Below are positions 7,762-16,030 of a stretch of DNA of 64,000 bases, in pieces. The DNA comes from Rhodospirillales bacterium (lineage in GTDB: Bacteria > Pseudomonadota > Alphaproteobacteria > Kiloniellales > JACOMY01), in contig JACOMY010000007.1 of NCBI GenBank assembly GCA_014324045.1, positions 24,990 to 88,989 on the forward strand, written 5' to 3'. The translations under genes and the position numbers were made by a program. Numbering within the stretch: position 1 is the stretch's first letter; each line of letters begins with the position of its first letter. The notes under the pieces are model-generated. The model was not told the DNA's origin. It did no database searches and saw nothing but the letters and a program-made list of their open reading frames with translations.

Positions 7762-7787
7762 TACGCAAAGCCGGCGCAGAGGGATCA
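7762..7787 (-). promoter_or_regulatory. ECF11-type autoregulatory promoter of the sigma-chrR operon
   Basis: On the minus strand TGATCC (7787-7782) is followed after 16 bases by CGTA (7765-7762). This is the -35/-10 pair known for ECF11/RpoE-ChrR sigma factors. It lies about 135 bases upstream of the preferred GTG start. The track ORF's own start codon falls within the TGATCC box, which argues against that start. Confidence 0.6.
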
Positions 7788-7813
7788 CGGCGACGCCCCT
7801 TTTTTGGCCAGGA

Positions 7814-9514
7814 TCAGCCGGCGGCGATATCGAGGTTCGGCTCCTTGCCAGGCGCGACGGGCTTTGGCCGCTTGGGGCTCCGGTCCAGCGGACGTAAAGC
7901 AGCTTGTGCGGCGCGCAGCTGCACTGTGAAGACCGAACCTTGGCCAGGCTCGCTGCGAATCTCCAGGCGGCCGCGATGGCGGTTCACAATATGCTTGACG
8001 ATGGCCAGACCGAGGCCGGTCCCGCCAAGCGCGCGCGAGCGGGCCTTGTCCACCCGGTAGAAGCGCTCGGTCAGGCGCGGGATGTGTTCGCGCGGAATCC
8101 CCTCGCCGCTATCGATCACCGAGACTTGGAGCGAAGGATGGATGCCACGCCCGCTGTCCCCGTGGGGCCCGCGCGCCCGCAGCGTGACCTCACTGTGGCT
8201 GCGACCGTACTTGATGGCGTTGTCGACCAAGTTCTGAAAGACTTGAAGCAACTCTTCCTCGTCGCCCAAGGCGAGGAGCGGACCATCTTTTTCTATTTCT
8301 ATCGCTAAGGTAACATCGCGATCCTCTGCCTTGAGTGAGAGCGCAGCGGTGACGCGCCGCAATAAGGCGGCAATATCCACCACGTCCTGCGGCGTCATGT
8401 GCTCATGCATTTCGATGCGCGAGAGCGACAGCAAGTCTTCCACGAGATGTGCCATGCGCACCGACTGCTCGGCCATAATTGGCAGAAAACGGTCGCGGGC
8501 CTCGGCGTCGTCGCGAGCCGGCCCGCCCAGCGTTTCGATGAAGCCCATCAGGCTCGCCAATGGTGTCTTTAGCTCGTGGCTTGCATTGGCGACGAAGTCG
8601 GCACGCAGTTGCTCGGCGCGCTTCAACGCTGTTACGTCCTGCAAGGCCAGCACGGCGATGGTGCCGTCCGGCAGGGCGAAAGGCAGGCGCTGTATGCGCG
8701 CAACCAAGTGCTGGATCCGGACGCCGGCGATAGTGAACTCCACGGTACGGCTCTCAGCACCGTCCAGAATCGCTTCGGCTGCCGATAGCAAGGTCGGTTC
8801 GCGCAGGACGGAGATGAGGTCGCTGCCCTCGATGTGGCCTTCGAAGATCTCCTGGGCGGCAGGATTGGCACGCGTGACACGGCGCTCGGCGGTTAAGGTC
8901 AGCAGCGGGTAGGGAATGGTCGCCAGCACCGCCTCCTTGCCGGCGTCGGATGCCGCCAGTCCTTGATGCTCCCGTTGGCCGGTACGGATCGCCTCGATCA
9001 CGCTGCCGGTCAGCGCACCGTCAATCAGGCTACCCACCGGCCACGGCGGCAGACCGGTCTGCGTGTTGGGCTCCTTTGCCCAAGGCACGACATGCTCCAT
9101 GAACCGCCGGACGTGTTGGCGATGACGCCGCAGCAGCAAGAGGCCACCCGTGGCACTGGCAAGAGTGACGATAATCAGCCCCTGCCACGTGAGCCAACCG
9201 GCGGTTTCTGCAAACAAGGCAGCTAAGCATACCGGAACTGTTATTAACAAAAAAGGAATAACAAAATTTTTTCTAAGTACTTTATAAAACATAAATTTCT
9301 GCTTGTCATACATAATTGCATGAGATTGTACGCCTCTCGAATCTATATATTGGTTATTCTGTGCCTTTAAAGCGTCAGAATGACTACTTTTTGTCGCTTG
9401 GGTGTTGTTTTGACGTGTCTCTTTCTGACCGGAAAAAAGGTCGACCATCGCCGGTTGGACTGGCGTGGGGGCAGCTTTTTTCTTGAGAAGAGCCAGCTTG
9501 CTCGTTCGTCTCAT
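7814..9514 (-). CDS. PhoR-like sensor histidine kinase
   Basis: The 566-residue product carries two adjacent hydrophobic segments (about residues 85-125), a PAS-like region, the phospho-acceptor motif FVANASHELKTPLASLMGF near residue 310, and an HATPase domain with the N-box LVDNAIKYG and G-boxes VIDSGEGIP and GGTGLGLAIVKH. This is the PhoR arrangement. No response regulator or pst genes are adjacent, so the phosphate link is only by family. The start is uncertain: ATG 9514 gives a polar 70-residue extension, and ATG 9313 (MYDKQKF) begins just before the first membrane segment. The stretch coding residues 50-95 is strikingly AT-rich compared with the rest of the gene. Confidence 0.8.
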   Translation of the reverse strand: MRRTSKLALLKKKAAPTPVQPAMVDLFSGQKETRQNNTQATKSSHSDALKAQNNQYIDSRGVQSHAIMYDKQKFMFYKVLRKNFVIPFLLITVPVCLAALFAETAGWLTWQGLIIVTLASATGGLLLLRRHRQHVRRFMEHVVPWAKEPNTQTGLPPWPVGSLIDGALTGSVIEAIRTGQREHQGLAASDAGKEAVLATIPYPLLTLTAERRVTRANPAAQEIFEGHIEGSDLISVLREPTLLSAAEAILDGAESRTVEFTIAGVRIQHLVARIQRLPFALPDGTIAVLALQDVTALKRAEQLRADFVANASHELKTPLASLMGFIETLGGPARDDAEARDRFLPIMAEQSVRMAHLVEDLLSLSRIEMHEHMTPQDVVDIAALLRRVTAALSLKAEDRDVTLAIEIEKDGPLLALGDEEELLQVFQNLVDNAIKYGRSHSEVTLRARGPHGDSGRGIHPSLQVSVIDSGEGIPREHIPRLTERFYRVDKARSRALGGTGLGLAIVKHIVNRHRGRLEIRSEPGQGSVFTVQLRAAQAALRPLDRSPKRPKPVAPGKEPNLDIAAG

Positions 9515-9640
9515 GCTGTGCGCAGTCTAGCCCCGAAGATCCGCTGCGGGAACGCCCCTGTTGCAAGCCGCGTTACGAGCAGAACCGCTCGCGCAAGGAG
9601 AGCAGCTTCTCTAAACGCCGCGCAGTTTGGAACGAGCGAG

Positions 9641-10168
9641 CTAGGCCTCTCCAGCCGGCCCTGCCGCAGGGATCGCAGCGGATTCAACTGCTGCCTTGCG
9701 TTGACGATAGAGATGCTCGAAATCGATCGGCGTCAACAGGAAGGGCATAAAACCGCCGTCGCGGATCAAGGTGGCAACGATGGCACGCGCGAAGGGAAAC
9801 AGCATCTGCGGAGCATCGATCAGGAAGGCGCGCTTTGCCTCCTCCCGGGTCTTCTCAACGGTCAGGTTAGCGATGCCAGCATAGTCGAGCTCAATCAAGA
9901 AGGCGGCCTTTTCGGCGACCTGGGCCTCAACCTTGAGCGCTAGGATCACCTCGGCCAGTCGCTCCTGGATTCGATTGACCCTGACGTCAACCGAGACCGC
10001 GATCTTCGGACTGGTTTGAGTCTGGCCGAAGATAACTGGTGAGTTAGGATTCTCGAACGAGAGATCCTTGACATACTGGGTCAGGATCATCATTGGGGGC
10101 TGCTGCTGAGCGGCTTCCTGCCGACCGGAAGCAGCCAGCGCAGCAGCGAGCGTCTCGCTGTCGCTCAT
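9641..10168 (-). CDS. secB: Protein-export chaperone SecB
   Basis: At 175 residues this is of normal alphaproteobacterial SecB length. The core reads QYVKDLSFENPNSP, then VSVDVRVNRI, and a typical AFLIELDYAGIANL strand, followed by APQMLFPFARAIVA and GGFMPFLLTPIDFEHLY. SecB keeps preproteins unfolded in the cytoplasm and hands them to SecA. The gene stands alone between the histidine kinase and a decayed gene, all leftward. ATG follows AGGAAAGACACC. Confidence 0.95.
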   Translation of the reverse strand: MSDSETLAAALAASGRQEAAQQQPPMMILTQYVKDLSFENPNSPVIFGQTQTSPKIAVSVDVRVNRIQERLAEVILALKVEAQVAEKAAFLIELDYAGIANLTVEKTREEAKRAFLIDAPQMLFPFARAIVATLIRDGGFMPFLLTPIDFEHLYRQRKAAVESAAIPAAGPAGEA

Positions 10169-10238
10169 AGGGGGGTGTCTTTCCTGCTGATTGCGGCAGC
10201 GCCTCTAGCATGCCGGCGGCGCCGGTGCAAGGAAGCGG

Positions 10239-11050
10239 TCAAGATCGACTCCAGCGTAACGGCATGAGGCCCTCTTCGTAAGGAAAACTAAGCAGGCGCT
10301 GAACGCCAGTCGCGGCGATCTCGATCTTCTGCTCCAGCTTGATGCCCTCGTCGCCGCCAACTTCGCCCATGTAGCTTTCCACGCAGAGCGTCATGCCGAG
10401 CCCAATCTCGCCGTCGTAACCGACCGCCTCCCAAGTCTCGGCATAGAAGATGGAGGGGTACTCGTCGCAGAGCCCGACCCCATGCATGACGACCGGGTAA
10501 CGGTTTGGGCGGCAGTTTCCAGATCTTGTCGGCGATCTCGCGCAAGCCGAGGCCCGGCTTTAGCAAGGCGATGTTGGTCTCGATCTGCTTGTAGGCCAAG
10601 CCGCATGGCCACTTCTGCTCTGTCGTCGGCTTGCCCGGACTGCAGCGAAAGGTGCGCGAGATGTTGGCGCAGTAGCCGAAGGGACCGATAACGTCAGTGT
10701 CGAACAGGTCGCCCGGCCTGATGGGATGCGCCGAACATTCCTGAAGCTAGGGATTGGTATGTCGGCTGGCGGCCATCGGGCGGGTCTCGATCCATCCGCC
10801 GCCACGGGCGATGTTCTGCCGGTGCAGCAGCGACCGGAGTTGTGGCTCTCGCTCATCCCCGGCCGCAGGGCCTCGCGCATAGCATTTGTGCCCACCTCAG
10901 CCACAGCAATGGCATGAGTCATCGCCAGAATCTCATGGTCCGACTTGATAAGGCGCGACTGCTCTATCGCTTCCTGCCCGTCCGGGCGGGTGATGTTTCG
11001 CGCTTTCAGAGCCCAGCGCGGACCCTCTCCAGCCGCTTGGCGCGCAGCAG
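10239..11050 (-). pseudogene. dddP: Decayed M24-family gene, DddP-like (DMSP lyase family)
   Basis: Reading across frames recovers IEQSRLIKSDHEILAMTHAI, then WIETRPMAASRHTNP-stop, then GDLFDTDVIGPFGYCANIS, and in a third frame VMHGVGLCDEYPSIFYAE, GMTLCVESYMGEVGG and IKLEQKIE to a TGA at 10239. Both the motifs and the spacings fit DddP: His to Glu is 35 residues and Glu to Glu is 15, as for H371, E406 and E421 of the Roseovarius enzyme. The third Asp ligand (10 after FDTD) is Asn here. The Trp of NPWxQE is a stop and several frameshifts are present, so it cannot be functional. The N-terminal domain is unreadable. Confidence 0.75.
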
Positions 11051-11270
11051 CATCCATTCCAGGACGCCCGTGGTGTCCGTCTGGGCTCGGCGGCAGCGCC
11101 GTCTGCCTCTGCCCGAGTGCTAAAGTGAAGGAGCTATTCAACAGGACCGGTCTCCCGTAACGCCCGCTGTTCTTCTCTCTCGTTTAGGCTCCGGTGCTTG
11201 TCGGCGTGCTATCCCCTCCAGATTCGACCGCATTGATCGGACCTTGGTCAGTCATGCAGATATCGGGGCT

Positions 11271-11298
11271 TTGCAGCGGTGAGGCTTCCGCTTATACA
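11271..11298 (+). promoter_or_regulatory. Sigma-70-type promoter for trcR
   Basis: TTGCAG at 11271 and TATACA at 11293 are separated by 16 bases, a good match to the housekeeping consensus. It lies about 100 bases upstream of the trcR start. The rest of the 260-base gap shows nothing else. Confidence 0.5.
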
Positions 11299-11401
11299 CT
11301 GAGTTTCCCGAACAAGAGCGCGTGTCCGGTCCCTTGCACCGGCCCCAAGGAGGGGCGCCGAAGCCAATCGCTTCAACCGCACCCAGCAACTGGAGTTAAC
11401 G

Positions 11402-12016
11402 ATGTCGCAACCCCTGATGCCGAAGGCGACCGCCGTCTGGCTGATCGACAACACCGGCCTGTCCTTCGAGCAGATCGCCGAATTCTGCAACCTGCATGTC
11501 CTGGAGGTCCAGGGCATCGCCGACGGCGAGGTGGCCAAGGGCATCCAGGGTCTTGATCCGACCTTGAACAATCAGCTGACCAAGGAAGAGATCGTCCGCT
11601 GCCAAGGTGATCCCAAGCGACGACTGGCGATGCGCAAACAAGATCTGCCGGAACCGTTGAAGCGTGCCAAGGGGCCGCGCTACACTCCGGTCGCCAAGCG
11701 CCAGGACAAGCCGGATGGCGTGGCCTTTCTGCTGAAGCACTTTCCCGACCTTAAGGACGTGCAGATCTCCAAGCTCATCGGCACCACCAAGAACACCATC
11801 CAGACGATTCGCAAGCGCACCCACTGGAACACGCAGAACATCAAGCCGCGCGACCCAGTACTGCTGGGGCTCTGCACCCAGACTGAGCTTAATGCTGCGG
11901 TCGATCAGGCCGCGAAGGTGAAGGCATGCGAGGTCACGAAGGTGGCGGCGCAAAAGGCGCTGGAGGAGAATTTGGACGACGACTTACCAGACGCCCCCGC
12001 GCCAAGACCTTCCTAA
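11402..12016 (+). CDS. trcR: TrcR (DUF1013) cell-cycle transcriptional regulator
   Basis: This 204-residue protein begins MPKATAVWLIDNTGLSFEQI and continues with LHVLEVQGIADGEVA and a central FPDLKDVQISKLIGTTKNTI. That is the conserved DUF1013 pattern of alphaproteobacteria, annotated as the cell-cycle regulator TrcR. Two helix-turn-helix-like segments are visible (about residues 18-40 and 115-140), consistent with DNA binding. The start has GGAG eight bases upstream. The C-terminal 35 residues are charged and low in complexity. Confidence 0.85.
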   Translation: MSQPLMPKATAVWLIDNTGLSFEQIAEFCNLHVLEVQGIADGEVAKGIQGLDPTLNNQLTKEEIVRCQGDPKRRLAMRKQDLPEPLKRAKGPRYTPVAKRQDKPDGVAFLLKHFPDLKDVQISKLIGTTKNTIQTIRKRTHWNTQNIKPRDPVLLGLCTQTELNAAVDQAAKVKACEVTKVAAQKALEENLDDDLPDAPAPRPS

Positions 12017-12035
12017 CTGCGACCCGGTCTAGCGC

Positions 12036-12240
12036 CCTATTAGCGATCGCGGGCACGGTACGCATTAAGGCTAAGGCCGGTGGCCTGGAGATAGTGCGAG
12101 GCCAGCGGTGGAAAATAGTGGTAACCCAGTCCCGAGCTGAGAAAGGCTGCCTGCTCTATACCTATGCTGCCGACGTACTGGATCCAAAGTCATCCCTGTC
12201 GTCGAGTTGAAGGCTCACGCGGCCAGCGCCCCGTTATCTC
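12036..12240 (+). pseudogene. Fragment of an antibiotic-biosynthesis-monooxygenase (ABM/YgiN-like) gene
   Basis: The frame reads LAIAGTVRIKAKAG, then SRAEKGCLLYTYAADVLDP, and after a frame change VIPVVELKAHAA. ABM-fold proteins read IAGTVRV...R.E.GCLLYTYAEDVLDP...I.VVE.W..AAL in the same order. No start codon context remains and the C-terminal half of the roughly 95-residue family is lost, so it is a remnant. Confidence 0.6.
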
Positions 12241-12249
12241 CGACTGCAA

Positions 12250-12880
12250 TCTCCCGCAGAAAACGAGGTAGTCATTGTGCCCGCCTATGCCGTTTGGCCT
12301 TGACGGTTGCTGTACCGATTCTGCCGCTGCGGATGGCCTTCTTCCTCGCTAGCGCGGGTATAGTCTCCGTCTCGGACCGGGCAAGTATCTGCTTACTGCG
12401 GTGAGAATTCTTGGTGTAGATCGAGTCACCGCTGCCTTGAGTCTGCTGTCGCCAGATGGTCTGAGTCCAGCTGCCCCGCCTCATGCCAAAGCTGCCGTTC
12501 GAAGGCCACTGGTCTTTGGCGTTGGCTGGGAAAGGCAGGTCATCGCGATGCAGCGGACAAGCGTCCGGGTTCTTGAACGCGGGGGACGTTCCCAAAGGCG
12601 TCATTGGAAGCTTTGTCTGCATTTACGGGCAGAGCATCGACATATGATCTGGCGCTTCGCCTTGGTTCCGGGCAGCGCCGCCGCCAGACCATAGACGGCA
12701 CCAGCGGCAAGTTTGAATGCCTGACCGGCGCCGGCACGGCGACCGGCAAGGTTCTGCAGGGGAATGGGGAATCTTCCGCTGGGAAGGGGAGATCGTGCGC
12801 TCCGAATAGCGGGATGGGAGTCTGCGCTCACCCCTTGCCAAGGCTTCTGCAGCCTGCCCACTATTGCGCCTAAACTGACA
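12250..12880. other. Gene-free stretch with unidentified decayed coding character
   Basis: About 630 bases hold only short open frames on both strands. On the minus strand, pieces such as LPVNADKASNDAFGNVP and LPFPANAKDQWPSNGSFGM in shifted frames look like former protein, but I cannot assign a family. No insertion sequence, RNA gene or repeat was seen. Confidence 0.4.
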
Positions 12881-12912
12881 AGTAAGCGCCTAGGGGAGGA
12901 TGTCCGGAGCGC

Positions 12913-14541
12913 ATGAGTGAGCACAATCCCTTCGAAGAAAATCTGGAGCCGGGTCCAGCCAACCACGTCCCCTTGACGCCGCTGACCTTCCTGGAGCGAG
13001 CAGCCGAGGTTTTCCCGGGGCGCACCGCCTTGCTGCACGGCCCAATTGCGCGCAGCTGGCGCGAGGAGCTAGAGCGCTGCCGGCGCTTGGGCTCGGCCTT
13101 GAGGGCGCGGGGCATCGGGCGCGACGATACCGTGGCCATCGTCGCCCCCAACACGCCGCCCCTGTTCGAGGCCCACTTCGGCGTAGCGCTGGCGGGCGCG
13201 GTACTCAACGCCATCAACACCCGCTTGGATGCCGCAACCGTGGCCTTCATCCTGAAACACGGCGAGGCCAAGGTCTTCCTGGTCGATCCGGGCCTGATCG
13301 ATCTCGCCCGCCAAGCCCTGGCGCTCTGCGCGACGCCGCCGCTCGTGGTGGCGCTGGACGACCCCTTCGTTCCCATGACCGAGGGTTTCGGGGATGTCAC
13401 CTACGAGGCCCTGTTGGCCGAGGGCGACCCGCAGGATCCCGGCATCTGGCCGGAAGACGAGTGGCAAGCGATCGCACTGAACTACACCTCCGGCACCACC
13501 GGCGACCCCAAAGGCGTGGTCTATCATCATCGCGGCGCCGCGCTGCTGGCCTACGGCAACGTCATGACCTGGGATATGGCACCCCATCCGGTCTATCTCT
13601 GGACCCTACCGATGTTCCATTGCAACGGCTGGTGCTTCCCCTGGACCGTCACCGCGCTGGCCGGCACGCATGTCTGTCTGCGCGCAGTGGAAGCGGCGGA
13701 GATCTATCGCCTGATCGCCGAGGCCGGAGTGACCCATCTCTGCGGCGCGCCCATCGTCATGCAGATGCTGATGAATGCCGGCGCGGCAGAACACCGCGAC
13801 TTCGGCGGGCGCGTGGTGCAGTTCATGACCGCCGGAGCCGCCCCGCCGGCGGCGCTCCTGGAGCGCATGACCAGCTACGGTTTCGCCGTCACCCACGTCT
13901 ACGGCCTAACCGAAGTCTACGGCCCTGCCGTGGTCTGCGACTGGAAGCCGGAATGGAACGGCCTGTCCTTGGACCAGCAAGCGCGGATCAAGGCCCGCCA
14001 AGGCGTGACCTATCCCGTGCTGGAAGAAATGATGGTTGCCAATCCCGAGACCTTGGAGCCGCTGCCACGCGACGGCCAGAGCTTGGGCGAGGTCATGCTG
14101 CGCGGCAACGTGGTCATGAAGGGCTATCTGAAGAATCCCAAAGCAACCGAGGAAGCCTTTGCCGGCGGTTGGTTTCATACCGGCGACCTGGGGGTCTGGC
14201 ATCCTGACGGCTACATCGAGTTGAAGGACCGCTCCAAGGACATCATCATCTCCGGCGGCGAGAATATCTCCTCGATCGAGGTGGAAGGCGCCCTTTACCG
14301 TCACCCGGCCGTCGCCGCCTGTGCCGTGGTCGCCAAGCCGGACGAACGCTGGGGCGAGATCCCTTTCGCCTTCGTCGAGTTGCGCGATGGCATGACTGCG
14401 ACCGCAGAAGAACTGCTGGAGCACTCCCGCCATCACCTGGCCCGATTCAAGGTGCCCAAGGGTTTCGCCTTCATGGCGATCCCAAAGACTTCGACCGGCA
14501 AGATCCAGAAATTCGCCCTCAGAGAGAAGGTGAAGATCTGA
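12913..14541 (+). CDS. Acyl-CoA synthetase, DmdB-like (AMP-binding family)
   Basis: The 542-residue protein is a complete ANL-superfamily acyl-CoA ligase: P-loop YTSGTTGDPKGVVYHHRG near residue 195, motif GLTEVYGP near 330, hinge GGWFHTGDLGVWHPDGYIELKDRSKD near 415, and the catalytic Lys region KTSTGKIQKFALRE near the end. It activates a carboxylic acid to its CoA thioester through an adenylate. The sequence style is that of the medium-chain and methylmercaptopropionate ligases (DmdB), which act after DMSP demethylation. A dead DddP-like gene nearby fits a DMSP theme, but the true substrate is not readable. ATG follows GGAGGATGTCC. The gene appears monocistronic. Confidence 0.85.
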   Translation: MSEHNPFEENLEPGPANHVPLTPLTFLERAAEVFPGRTALLHGPIARSWREELERCRRLGSALRARGIGRDDTVAIVAPNTPPLFEAHFGVALAGAVLNAINTRLDAATVAFILKHGEAKVFLVDPGLIDLARQALALCATPPLVVALDDPFVPMTEGFGDVTYEALLAEGDPQDPGIWPEDEWQAIALNYTSGTTGDPKGVVYHHRGAALLAYGNVMTWDMAPHPVYLWTLPMFHCNGWCFPWTVTALAGTHVCLRAVEAAEIYRLIAEAGVTHLCGAPIVMQMLMNAGAAEHRDFGGRVVQFMTAGAAPPAALLERMTSYGFAVTHVYGLTEVYGPAVVCDWKPEWNGLSLDQQARIKARQGVTYPVLEEMMVANPETLEPLPRDGQSLGEVMLRGNVVMKGYLKNPKATEEAFAGGWFHTGDLGVWHPDGYIELKDRSKDIIISGGENISSIEVEGALYRHPAVAACAVVAKPDERWGEIPFAFVELRDGMTATAEELLEHSRHHLARFKVPKGFAFMAIPKTSTGKIQKFALREKVKI

Positions 14542-14564
14542 TCGTCATCCCCCCGGGCAGCGTA

Positions 14565-14592
14565 AGGCCGGCGTTGCGGGCCTAGAGCTTTT
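14565..14592 (+). terminator. Hairpin with short T-run after the acyl-CoA ligase gene
   Basis: AGGCC and GGCCT pair across a 9-base loop, and a TTTT run follows within nine bases, about 25 bases downstream of the stop. It is a modest rho-independent terminator candidate. Confidence 0.3.
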
Positions 14593-14765
14593 GACGGCGC
14601 GTCGTCTTCGCCGCCGAGGCCCGATCTTGGAGGCGGCGGGCCGGCCTCGCGTGTCACCGATCGAAGTAAGCAGAGAGCGGAACTGAAGACTCATCGCGAT
14701 CTCTGCCCGCTTCGCCGGACGAGGCCCTTGCGCAAAGCTTAAATAAGGCGCTAGATCGTTATTGA

Positions 14766-14777
14766 TTGAACGCTCAA
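14766..14777. promoter_or_regulatory. BetI-like operator upstream of the Rieske oxygenase gene
   Basis: TTGAACGCTCAA lies within GATTGAACGCTCAAC, close to the E. coli BetI site core GATTGGACGTTCAAT. It shares TTGAACG and CTCAA with the element at 4759. It is 20 bases upstream of the ATG at 14798, where bound repressor would block transcription. Confidence 0.5.
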
Positions 14778-14797
14778 CAAATAGAGAAACGAAGGTG

Positions 14798-15994
14798 ATG
14801 TTGACCCAAGACGCTTTGCATAATCCGCCACAGGGCTGGGACCGCAGAGGTCTGCCCGGTTGGACTTACTTCAACGAAGAGCTCTATCAGCTGGAGCAGG
14901 AGGCGCTGTTCCGCCGCCAGTGGCAGCTAGCCTGCCATATCAGTGACATTCCCGATCCCGGCGACTTCATAACCTTCGATATCGCCGACGAGCGAGCGCT
15001 GATCGTGCGCGGCAAGGATGGGGTCGTCCGCGCCTTCCACAACCTCTGCCGGCACCGTGGTTCACGGGTCGTGGCAAGCACGCGCGGGCACTGCAAGCAT
15101 GCGCTGACCTGCCCCTATCACGGCTGGGCCTTCGGCCTGGACGGCCATCTGATCGGGCCGGCCAAACCGGGCAGCTTCCCGGATCTAGATAAGGTCGAGT
15201 GGGGCCTGAAATCGGTCGAGATGGAGATATGGCAAGGCTTTGTCTTCGTGCGCTTCAAGCCTAGCGCCCAGCCTTCGGTGGCCCGGATTCTAGCCCGCTT
15301 CGAGGCTGAGGTTGCCCTTTATAATCCAGAGATCTATGTCCCCTCGCAAGGGGCTGCGCCCTATGGCGAGACTGCAGTCAATTGGAAGTCGGTACGCGAT
15401 GTCGACAACGAGGGCTATCACGTGCCCAAGGCTCATCCTGGCCTGCAGGACCTCTACGGCCACCACTACATCGATGAGCCCTTTGTCGAGGGCGCCAGCC
15501 GTTCGGTTGGCGTTTTCAACAAGACGCCAAACAAGATTTGGAGTGTGCGCGCCTATCGCAACCTTTTGCCGGAACCTACCTGGTTACCCGAAAGCCACCG
15601 TGATGCCTGGCTCTACATCGGCCTCTTCCCCAACACGGTGATGAGCTTCTATCCGGACTCCATCAACTTCTATCAGGATCTGCCCGATGGGGTTGGCAAC
15701 ACCAAGCTGCGCGGCGGCACCTATCGCCATTGCGAAGAAAGCCGTGCCCTGCGTGCAGCGCGCTATCTCAGTGCCCGGATTGATCGCATAACAAGCGATG
15801 AAGACCAAATGCTCACGATTTGGTCTTGCGAAGCGGCGCGGTCCAGTGGCTACGATGGGATCATCCTTAGCGATCTTGAGTACGGGGTGAAGACCTATCA
15901 TGATCATCTCCGCGCACTGCTTCCGGTCTACAAACTTGAAGAGGAGCCAGCGCGGGGTACTTTACCGGAGCGGAATCGGGCCCTGGCCGCGTAA
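14798..15994 (+). CDS. Rieske-type non-haem iron oxygenase, alpha subunit
   Basis: From ATG 14798 (MLTQDALHNPPQGW) this is 398 residues; the track's TTG start at 14762 lies against the operator and is unlikely. The Rieske domain has CRHRG and CPYHGW (C-x-H and C-x2-H ligands of the 2Fe-2S cluster). The catalytic domain has NEGYHVPKAHPGL, giving the two His of the mononuclear iron. Enzymes of this build include glycine-betaine, stachydrine and carnitine oxygenases as well as aromatic-ring dioxygenases. The BetI-like operator and the following ABC transporter point to a quaternary or methylated amine as substrate. No reductase gene is nearby. Confidence 0.85.
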   Translation: MLTQDALHNPPQGWDRRGLPGWTYFNEELYQLEQEALFRRQWQLACHISDIPDPGDFITFDIADERALIVRGKDGVVRAFHNLCRHRGSRVVASTRGHCKHALTCPYHGWAFGLDGHLIGPAKPGSFPDLDKVEWGLKSVEMEIWQGFVFVRFKPSAQPSVARILARFEAEVALYNPEIYVPSQGAAPYGETAVNWKSVRDVDNEGYHVPKAHPGLQDLYGHHYIDEPFVEGASRSVGVFNKTPNKIWSVRAYRNLLPEPTWLPESHRDAWLYIGLFPNTVMSFYPDSINFYQDLPDGVGNTKLRGGTYRHCEESRALRAARYLSARIDRITSDEDQMLTIWSCEAARSSGYDGIILSDLEYGVKTYHDHLRALLPVYKLEEEPARGTLPERNRALAA

Positions 15995-16030
15995 CGGCCT
16001 AGAGGCAGCCCACAGCGGGACGAGGGTTAG

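Noticed and set aside
12272-12622. Minus-strand ORF considered as a transposase or secreted protein
   Set aside because: No DDE, HTH or signal pattern and no terminal repeats; left as unassigned debris.
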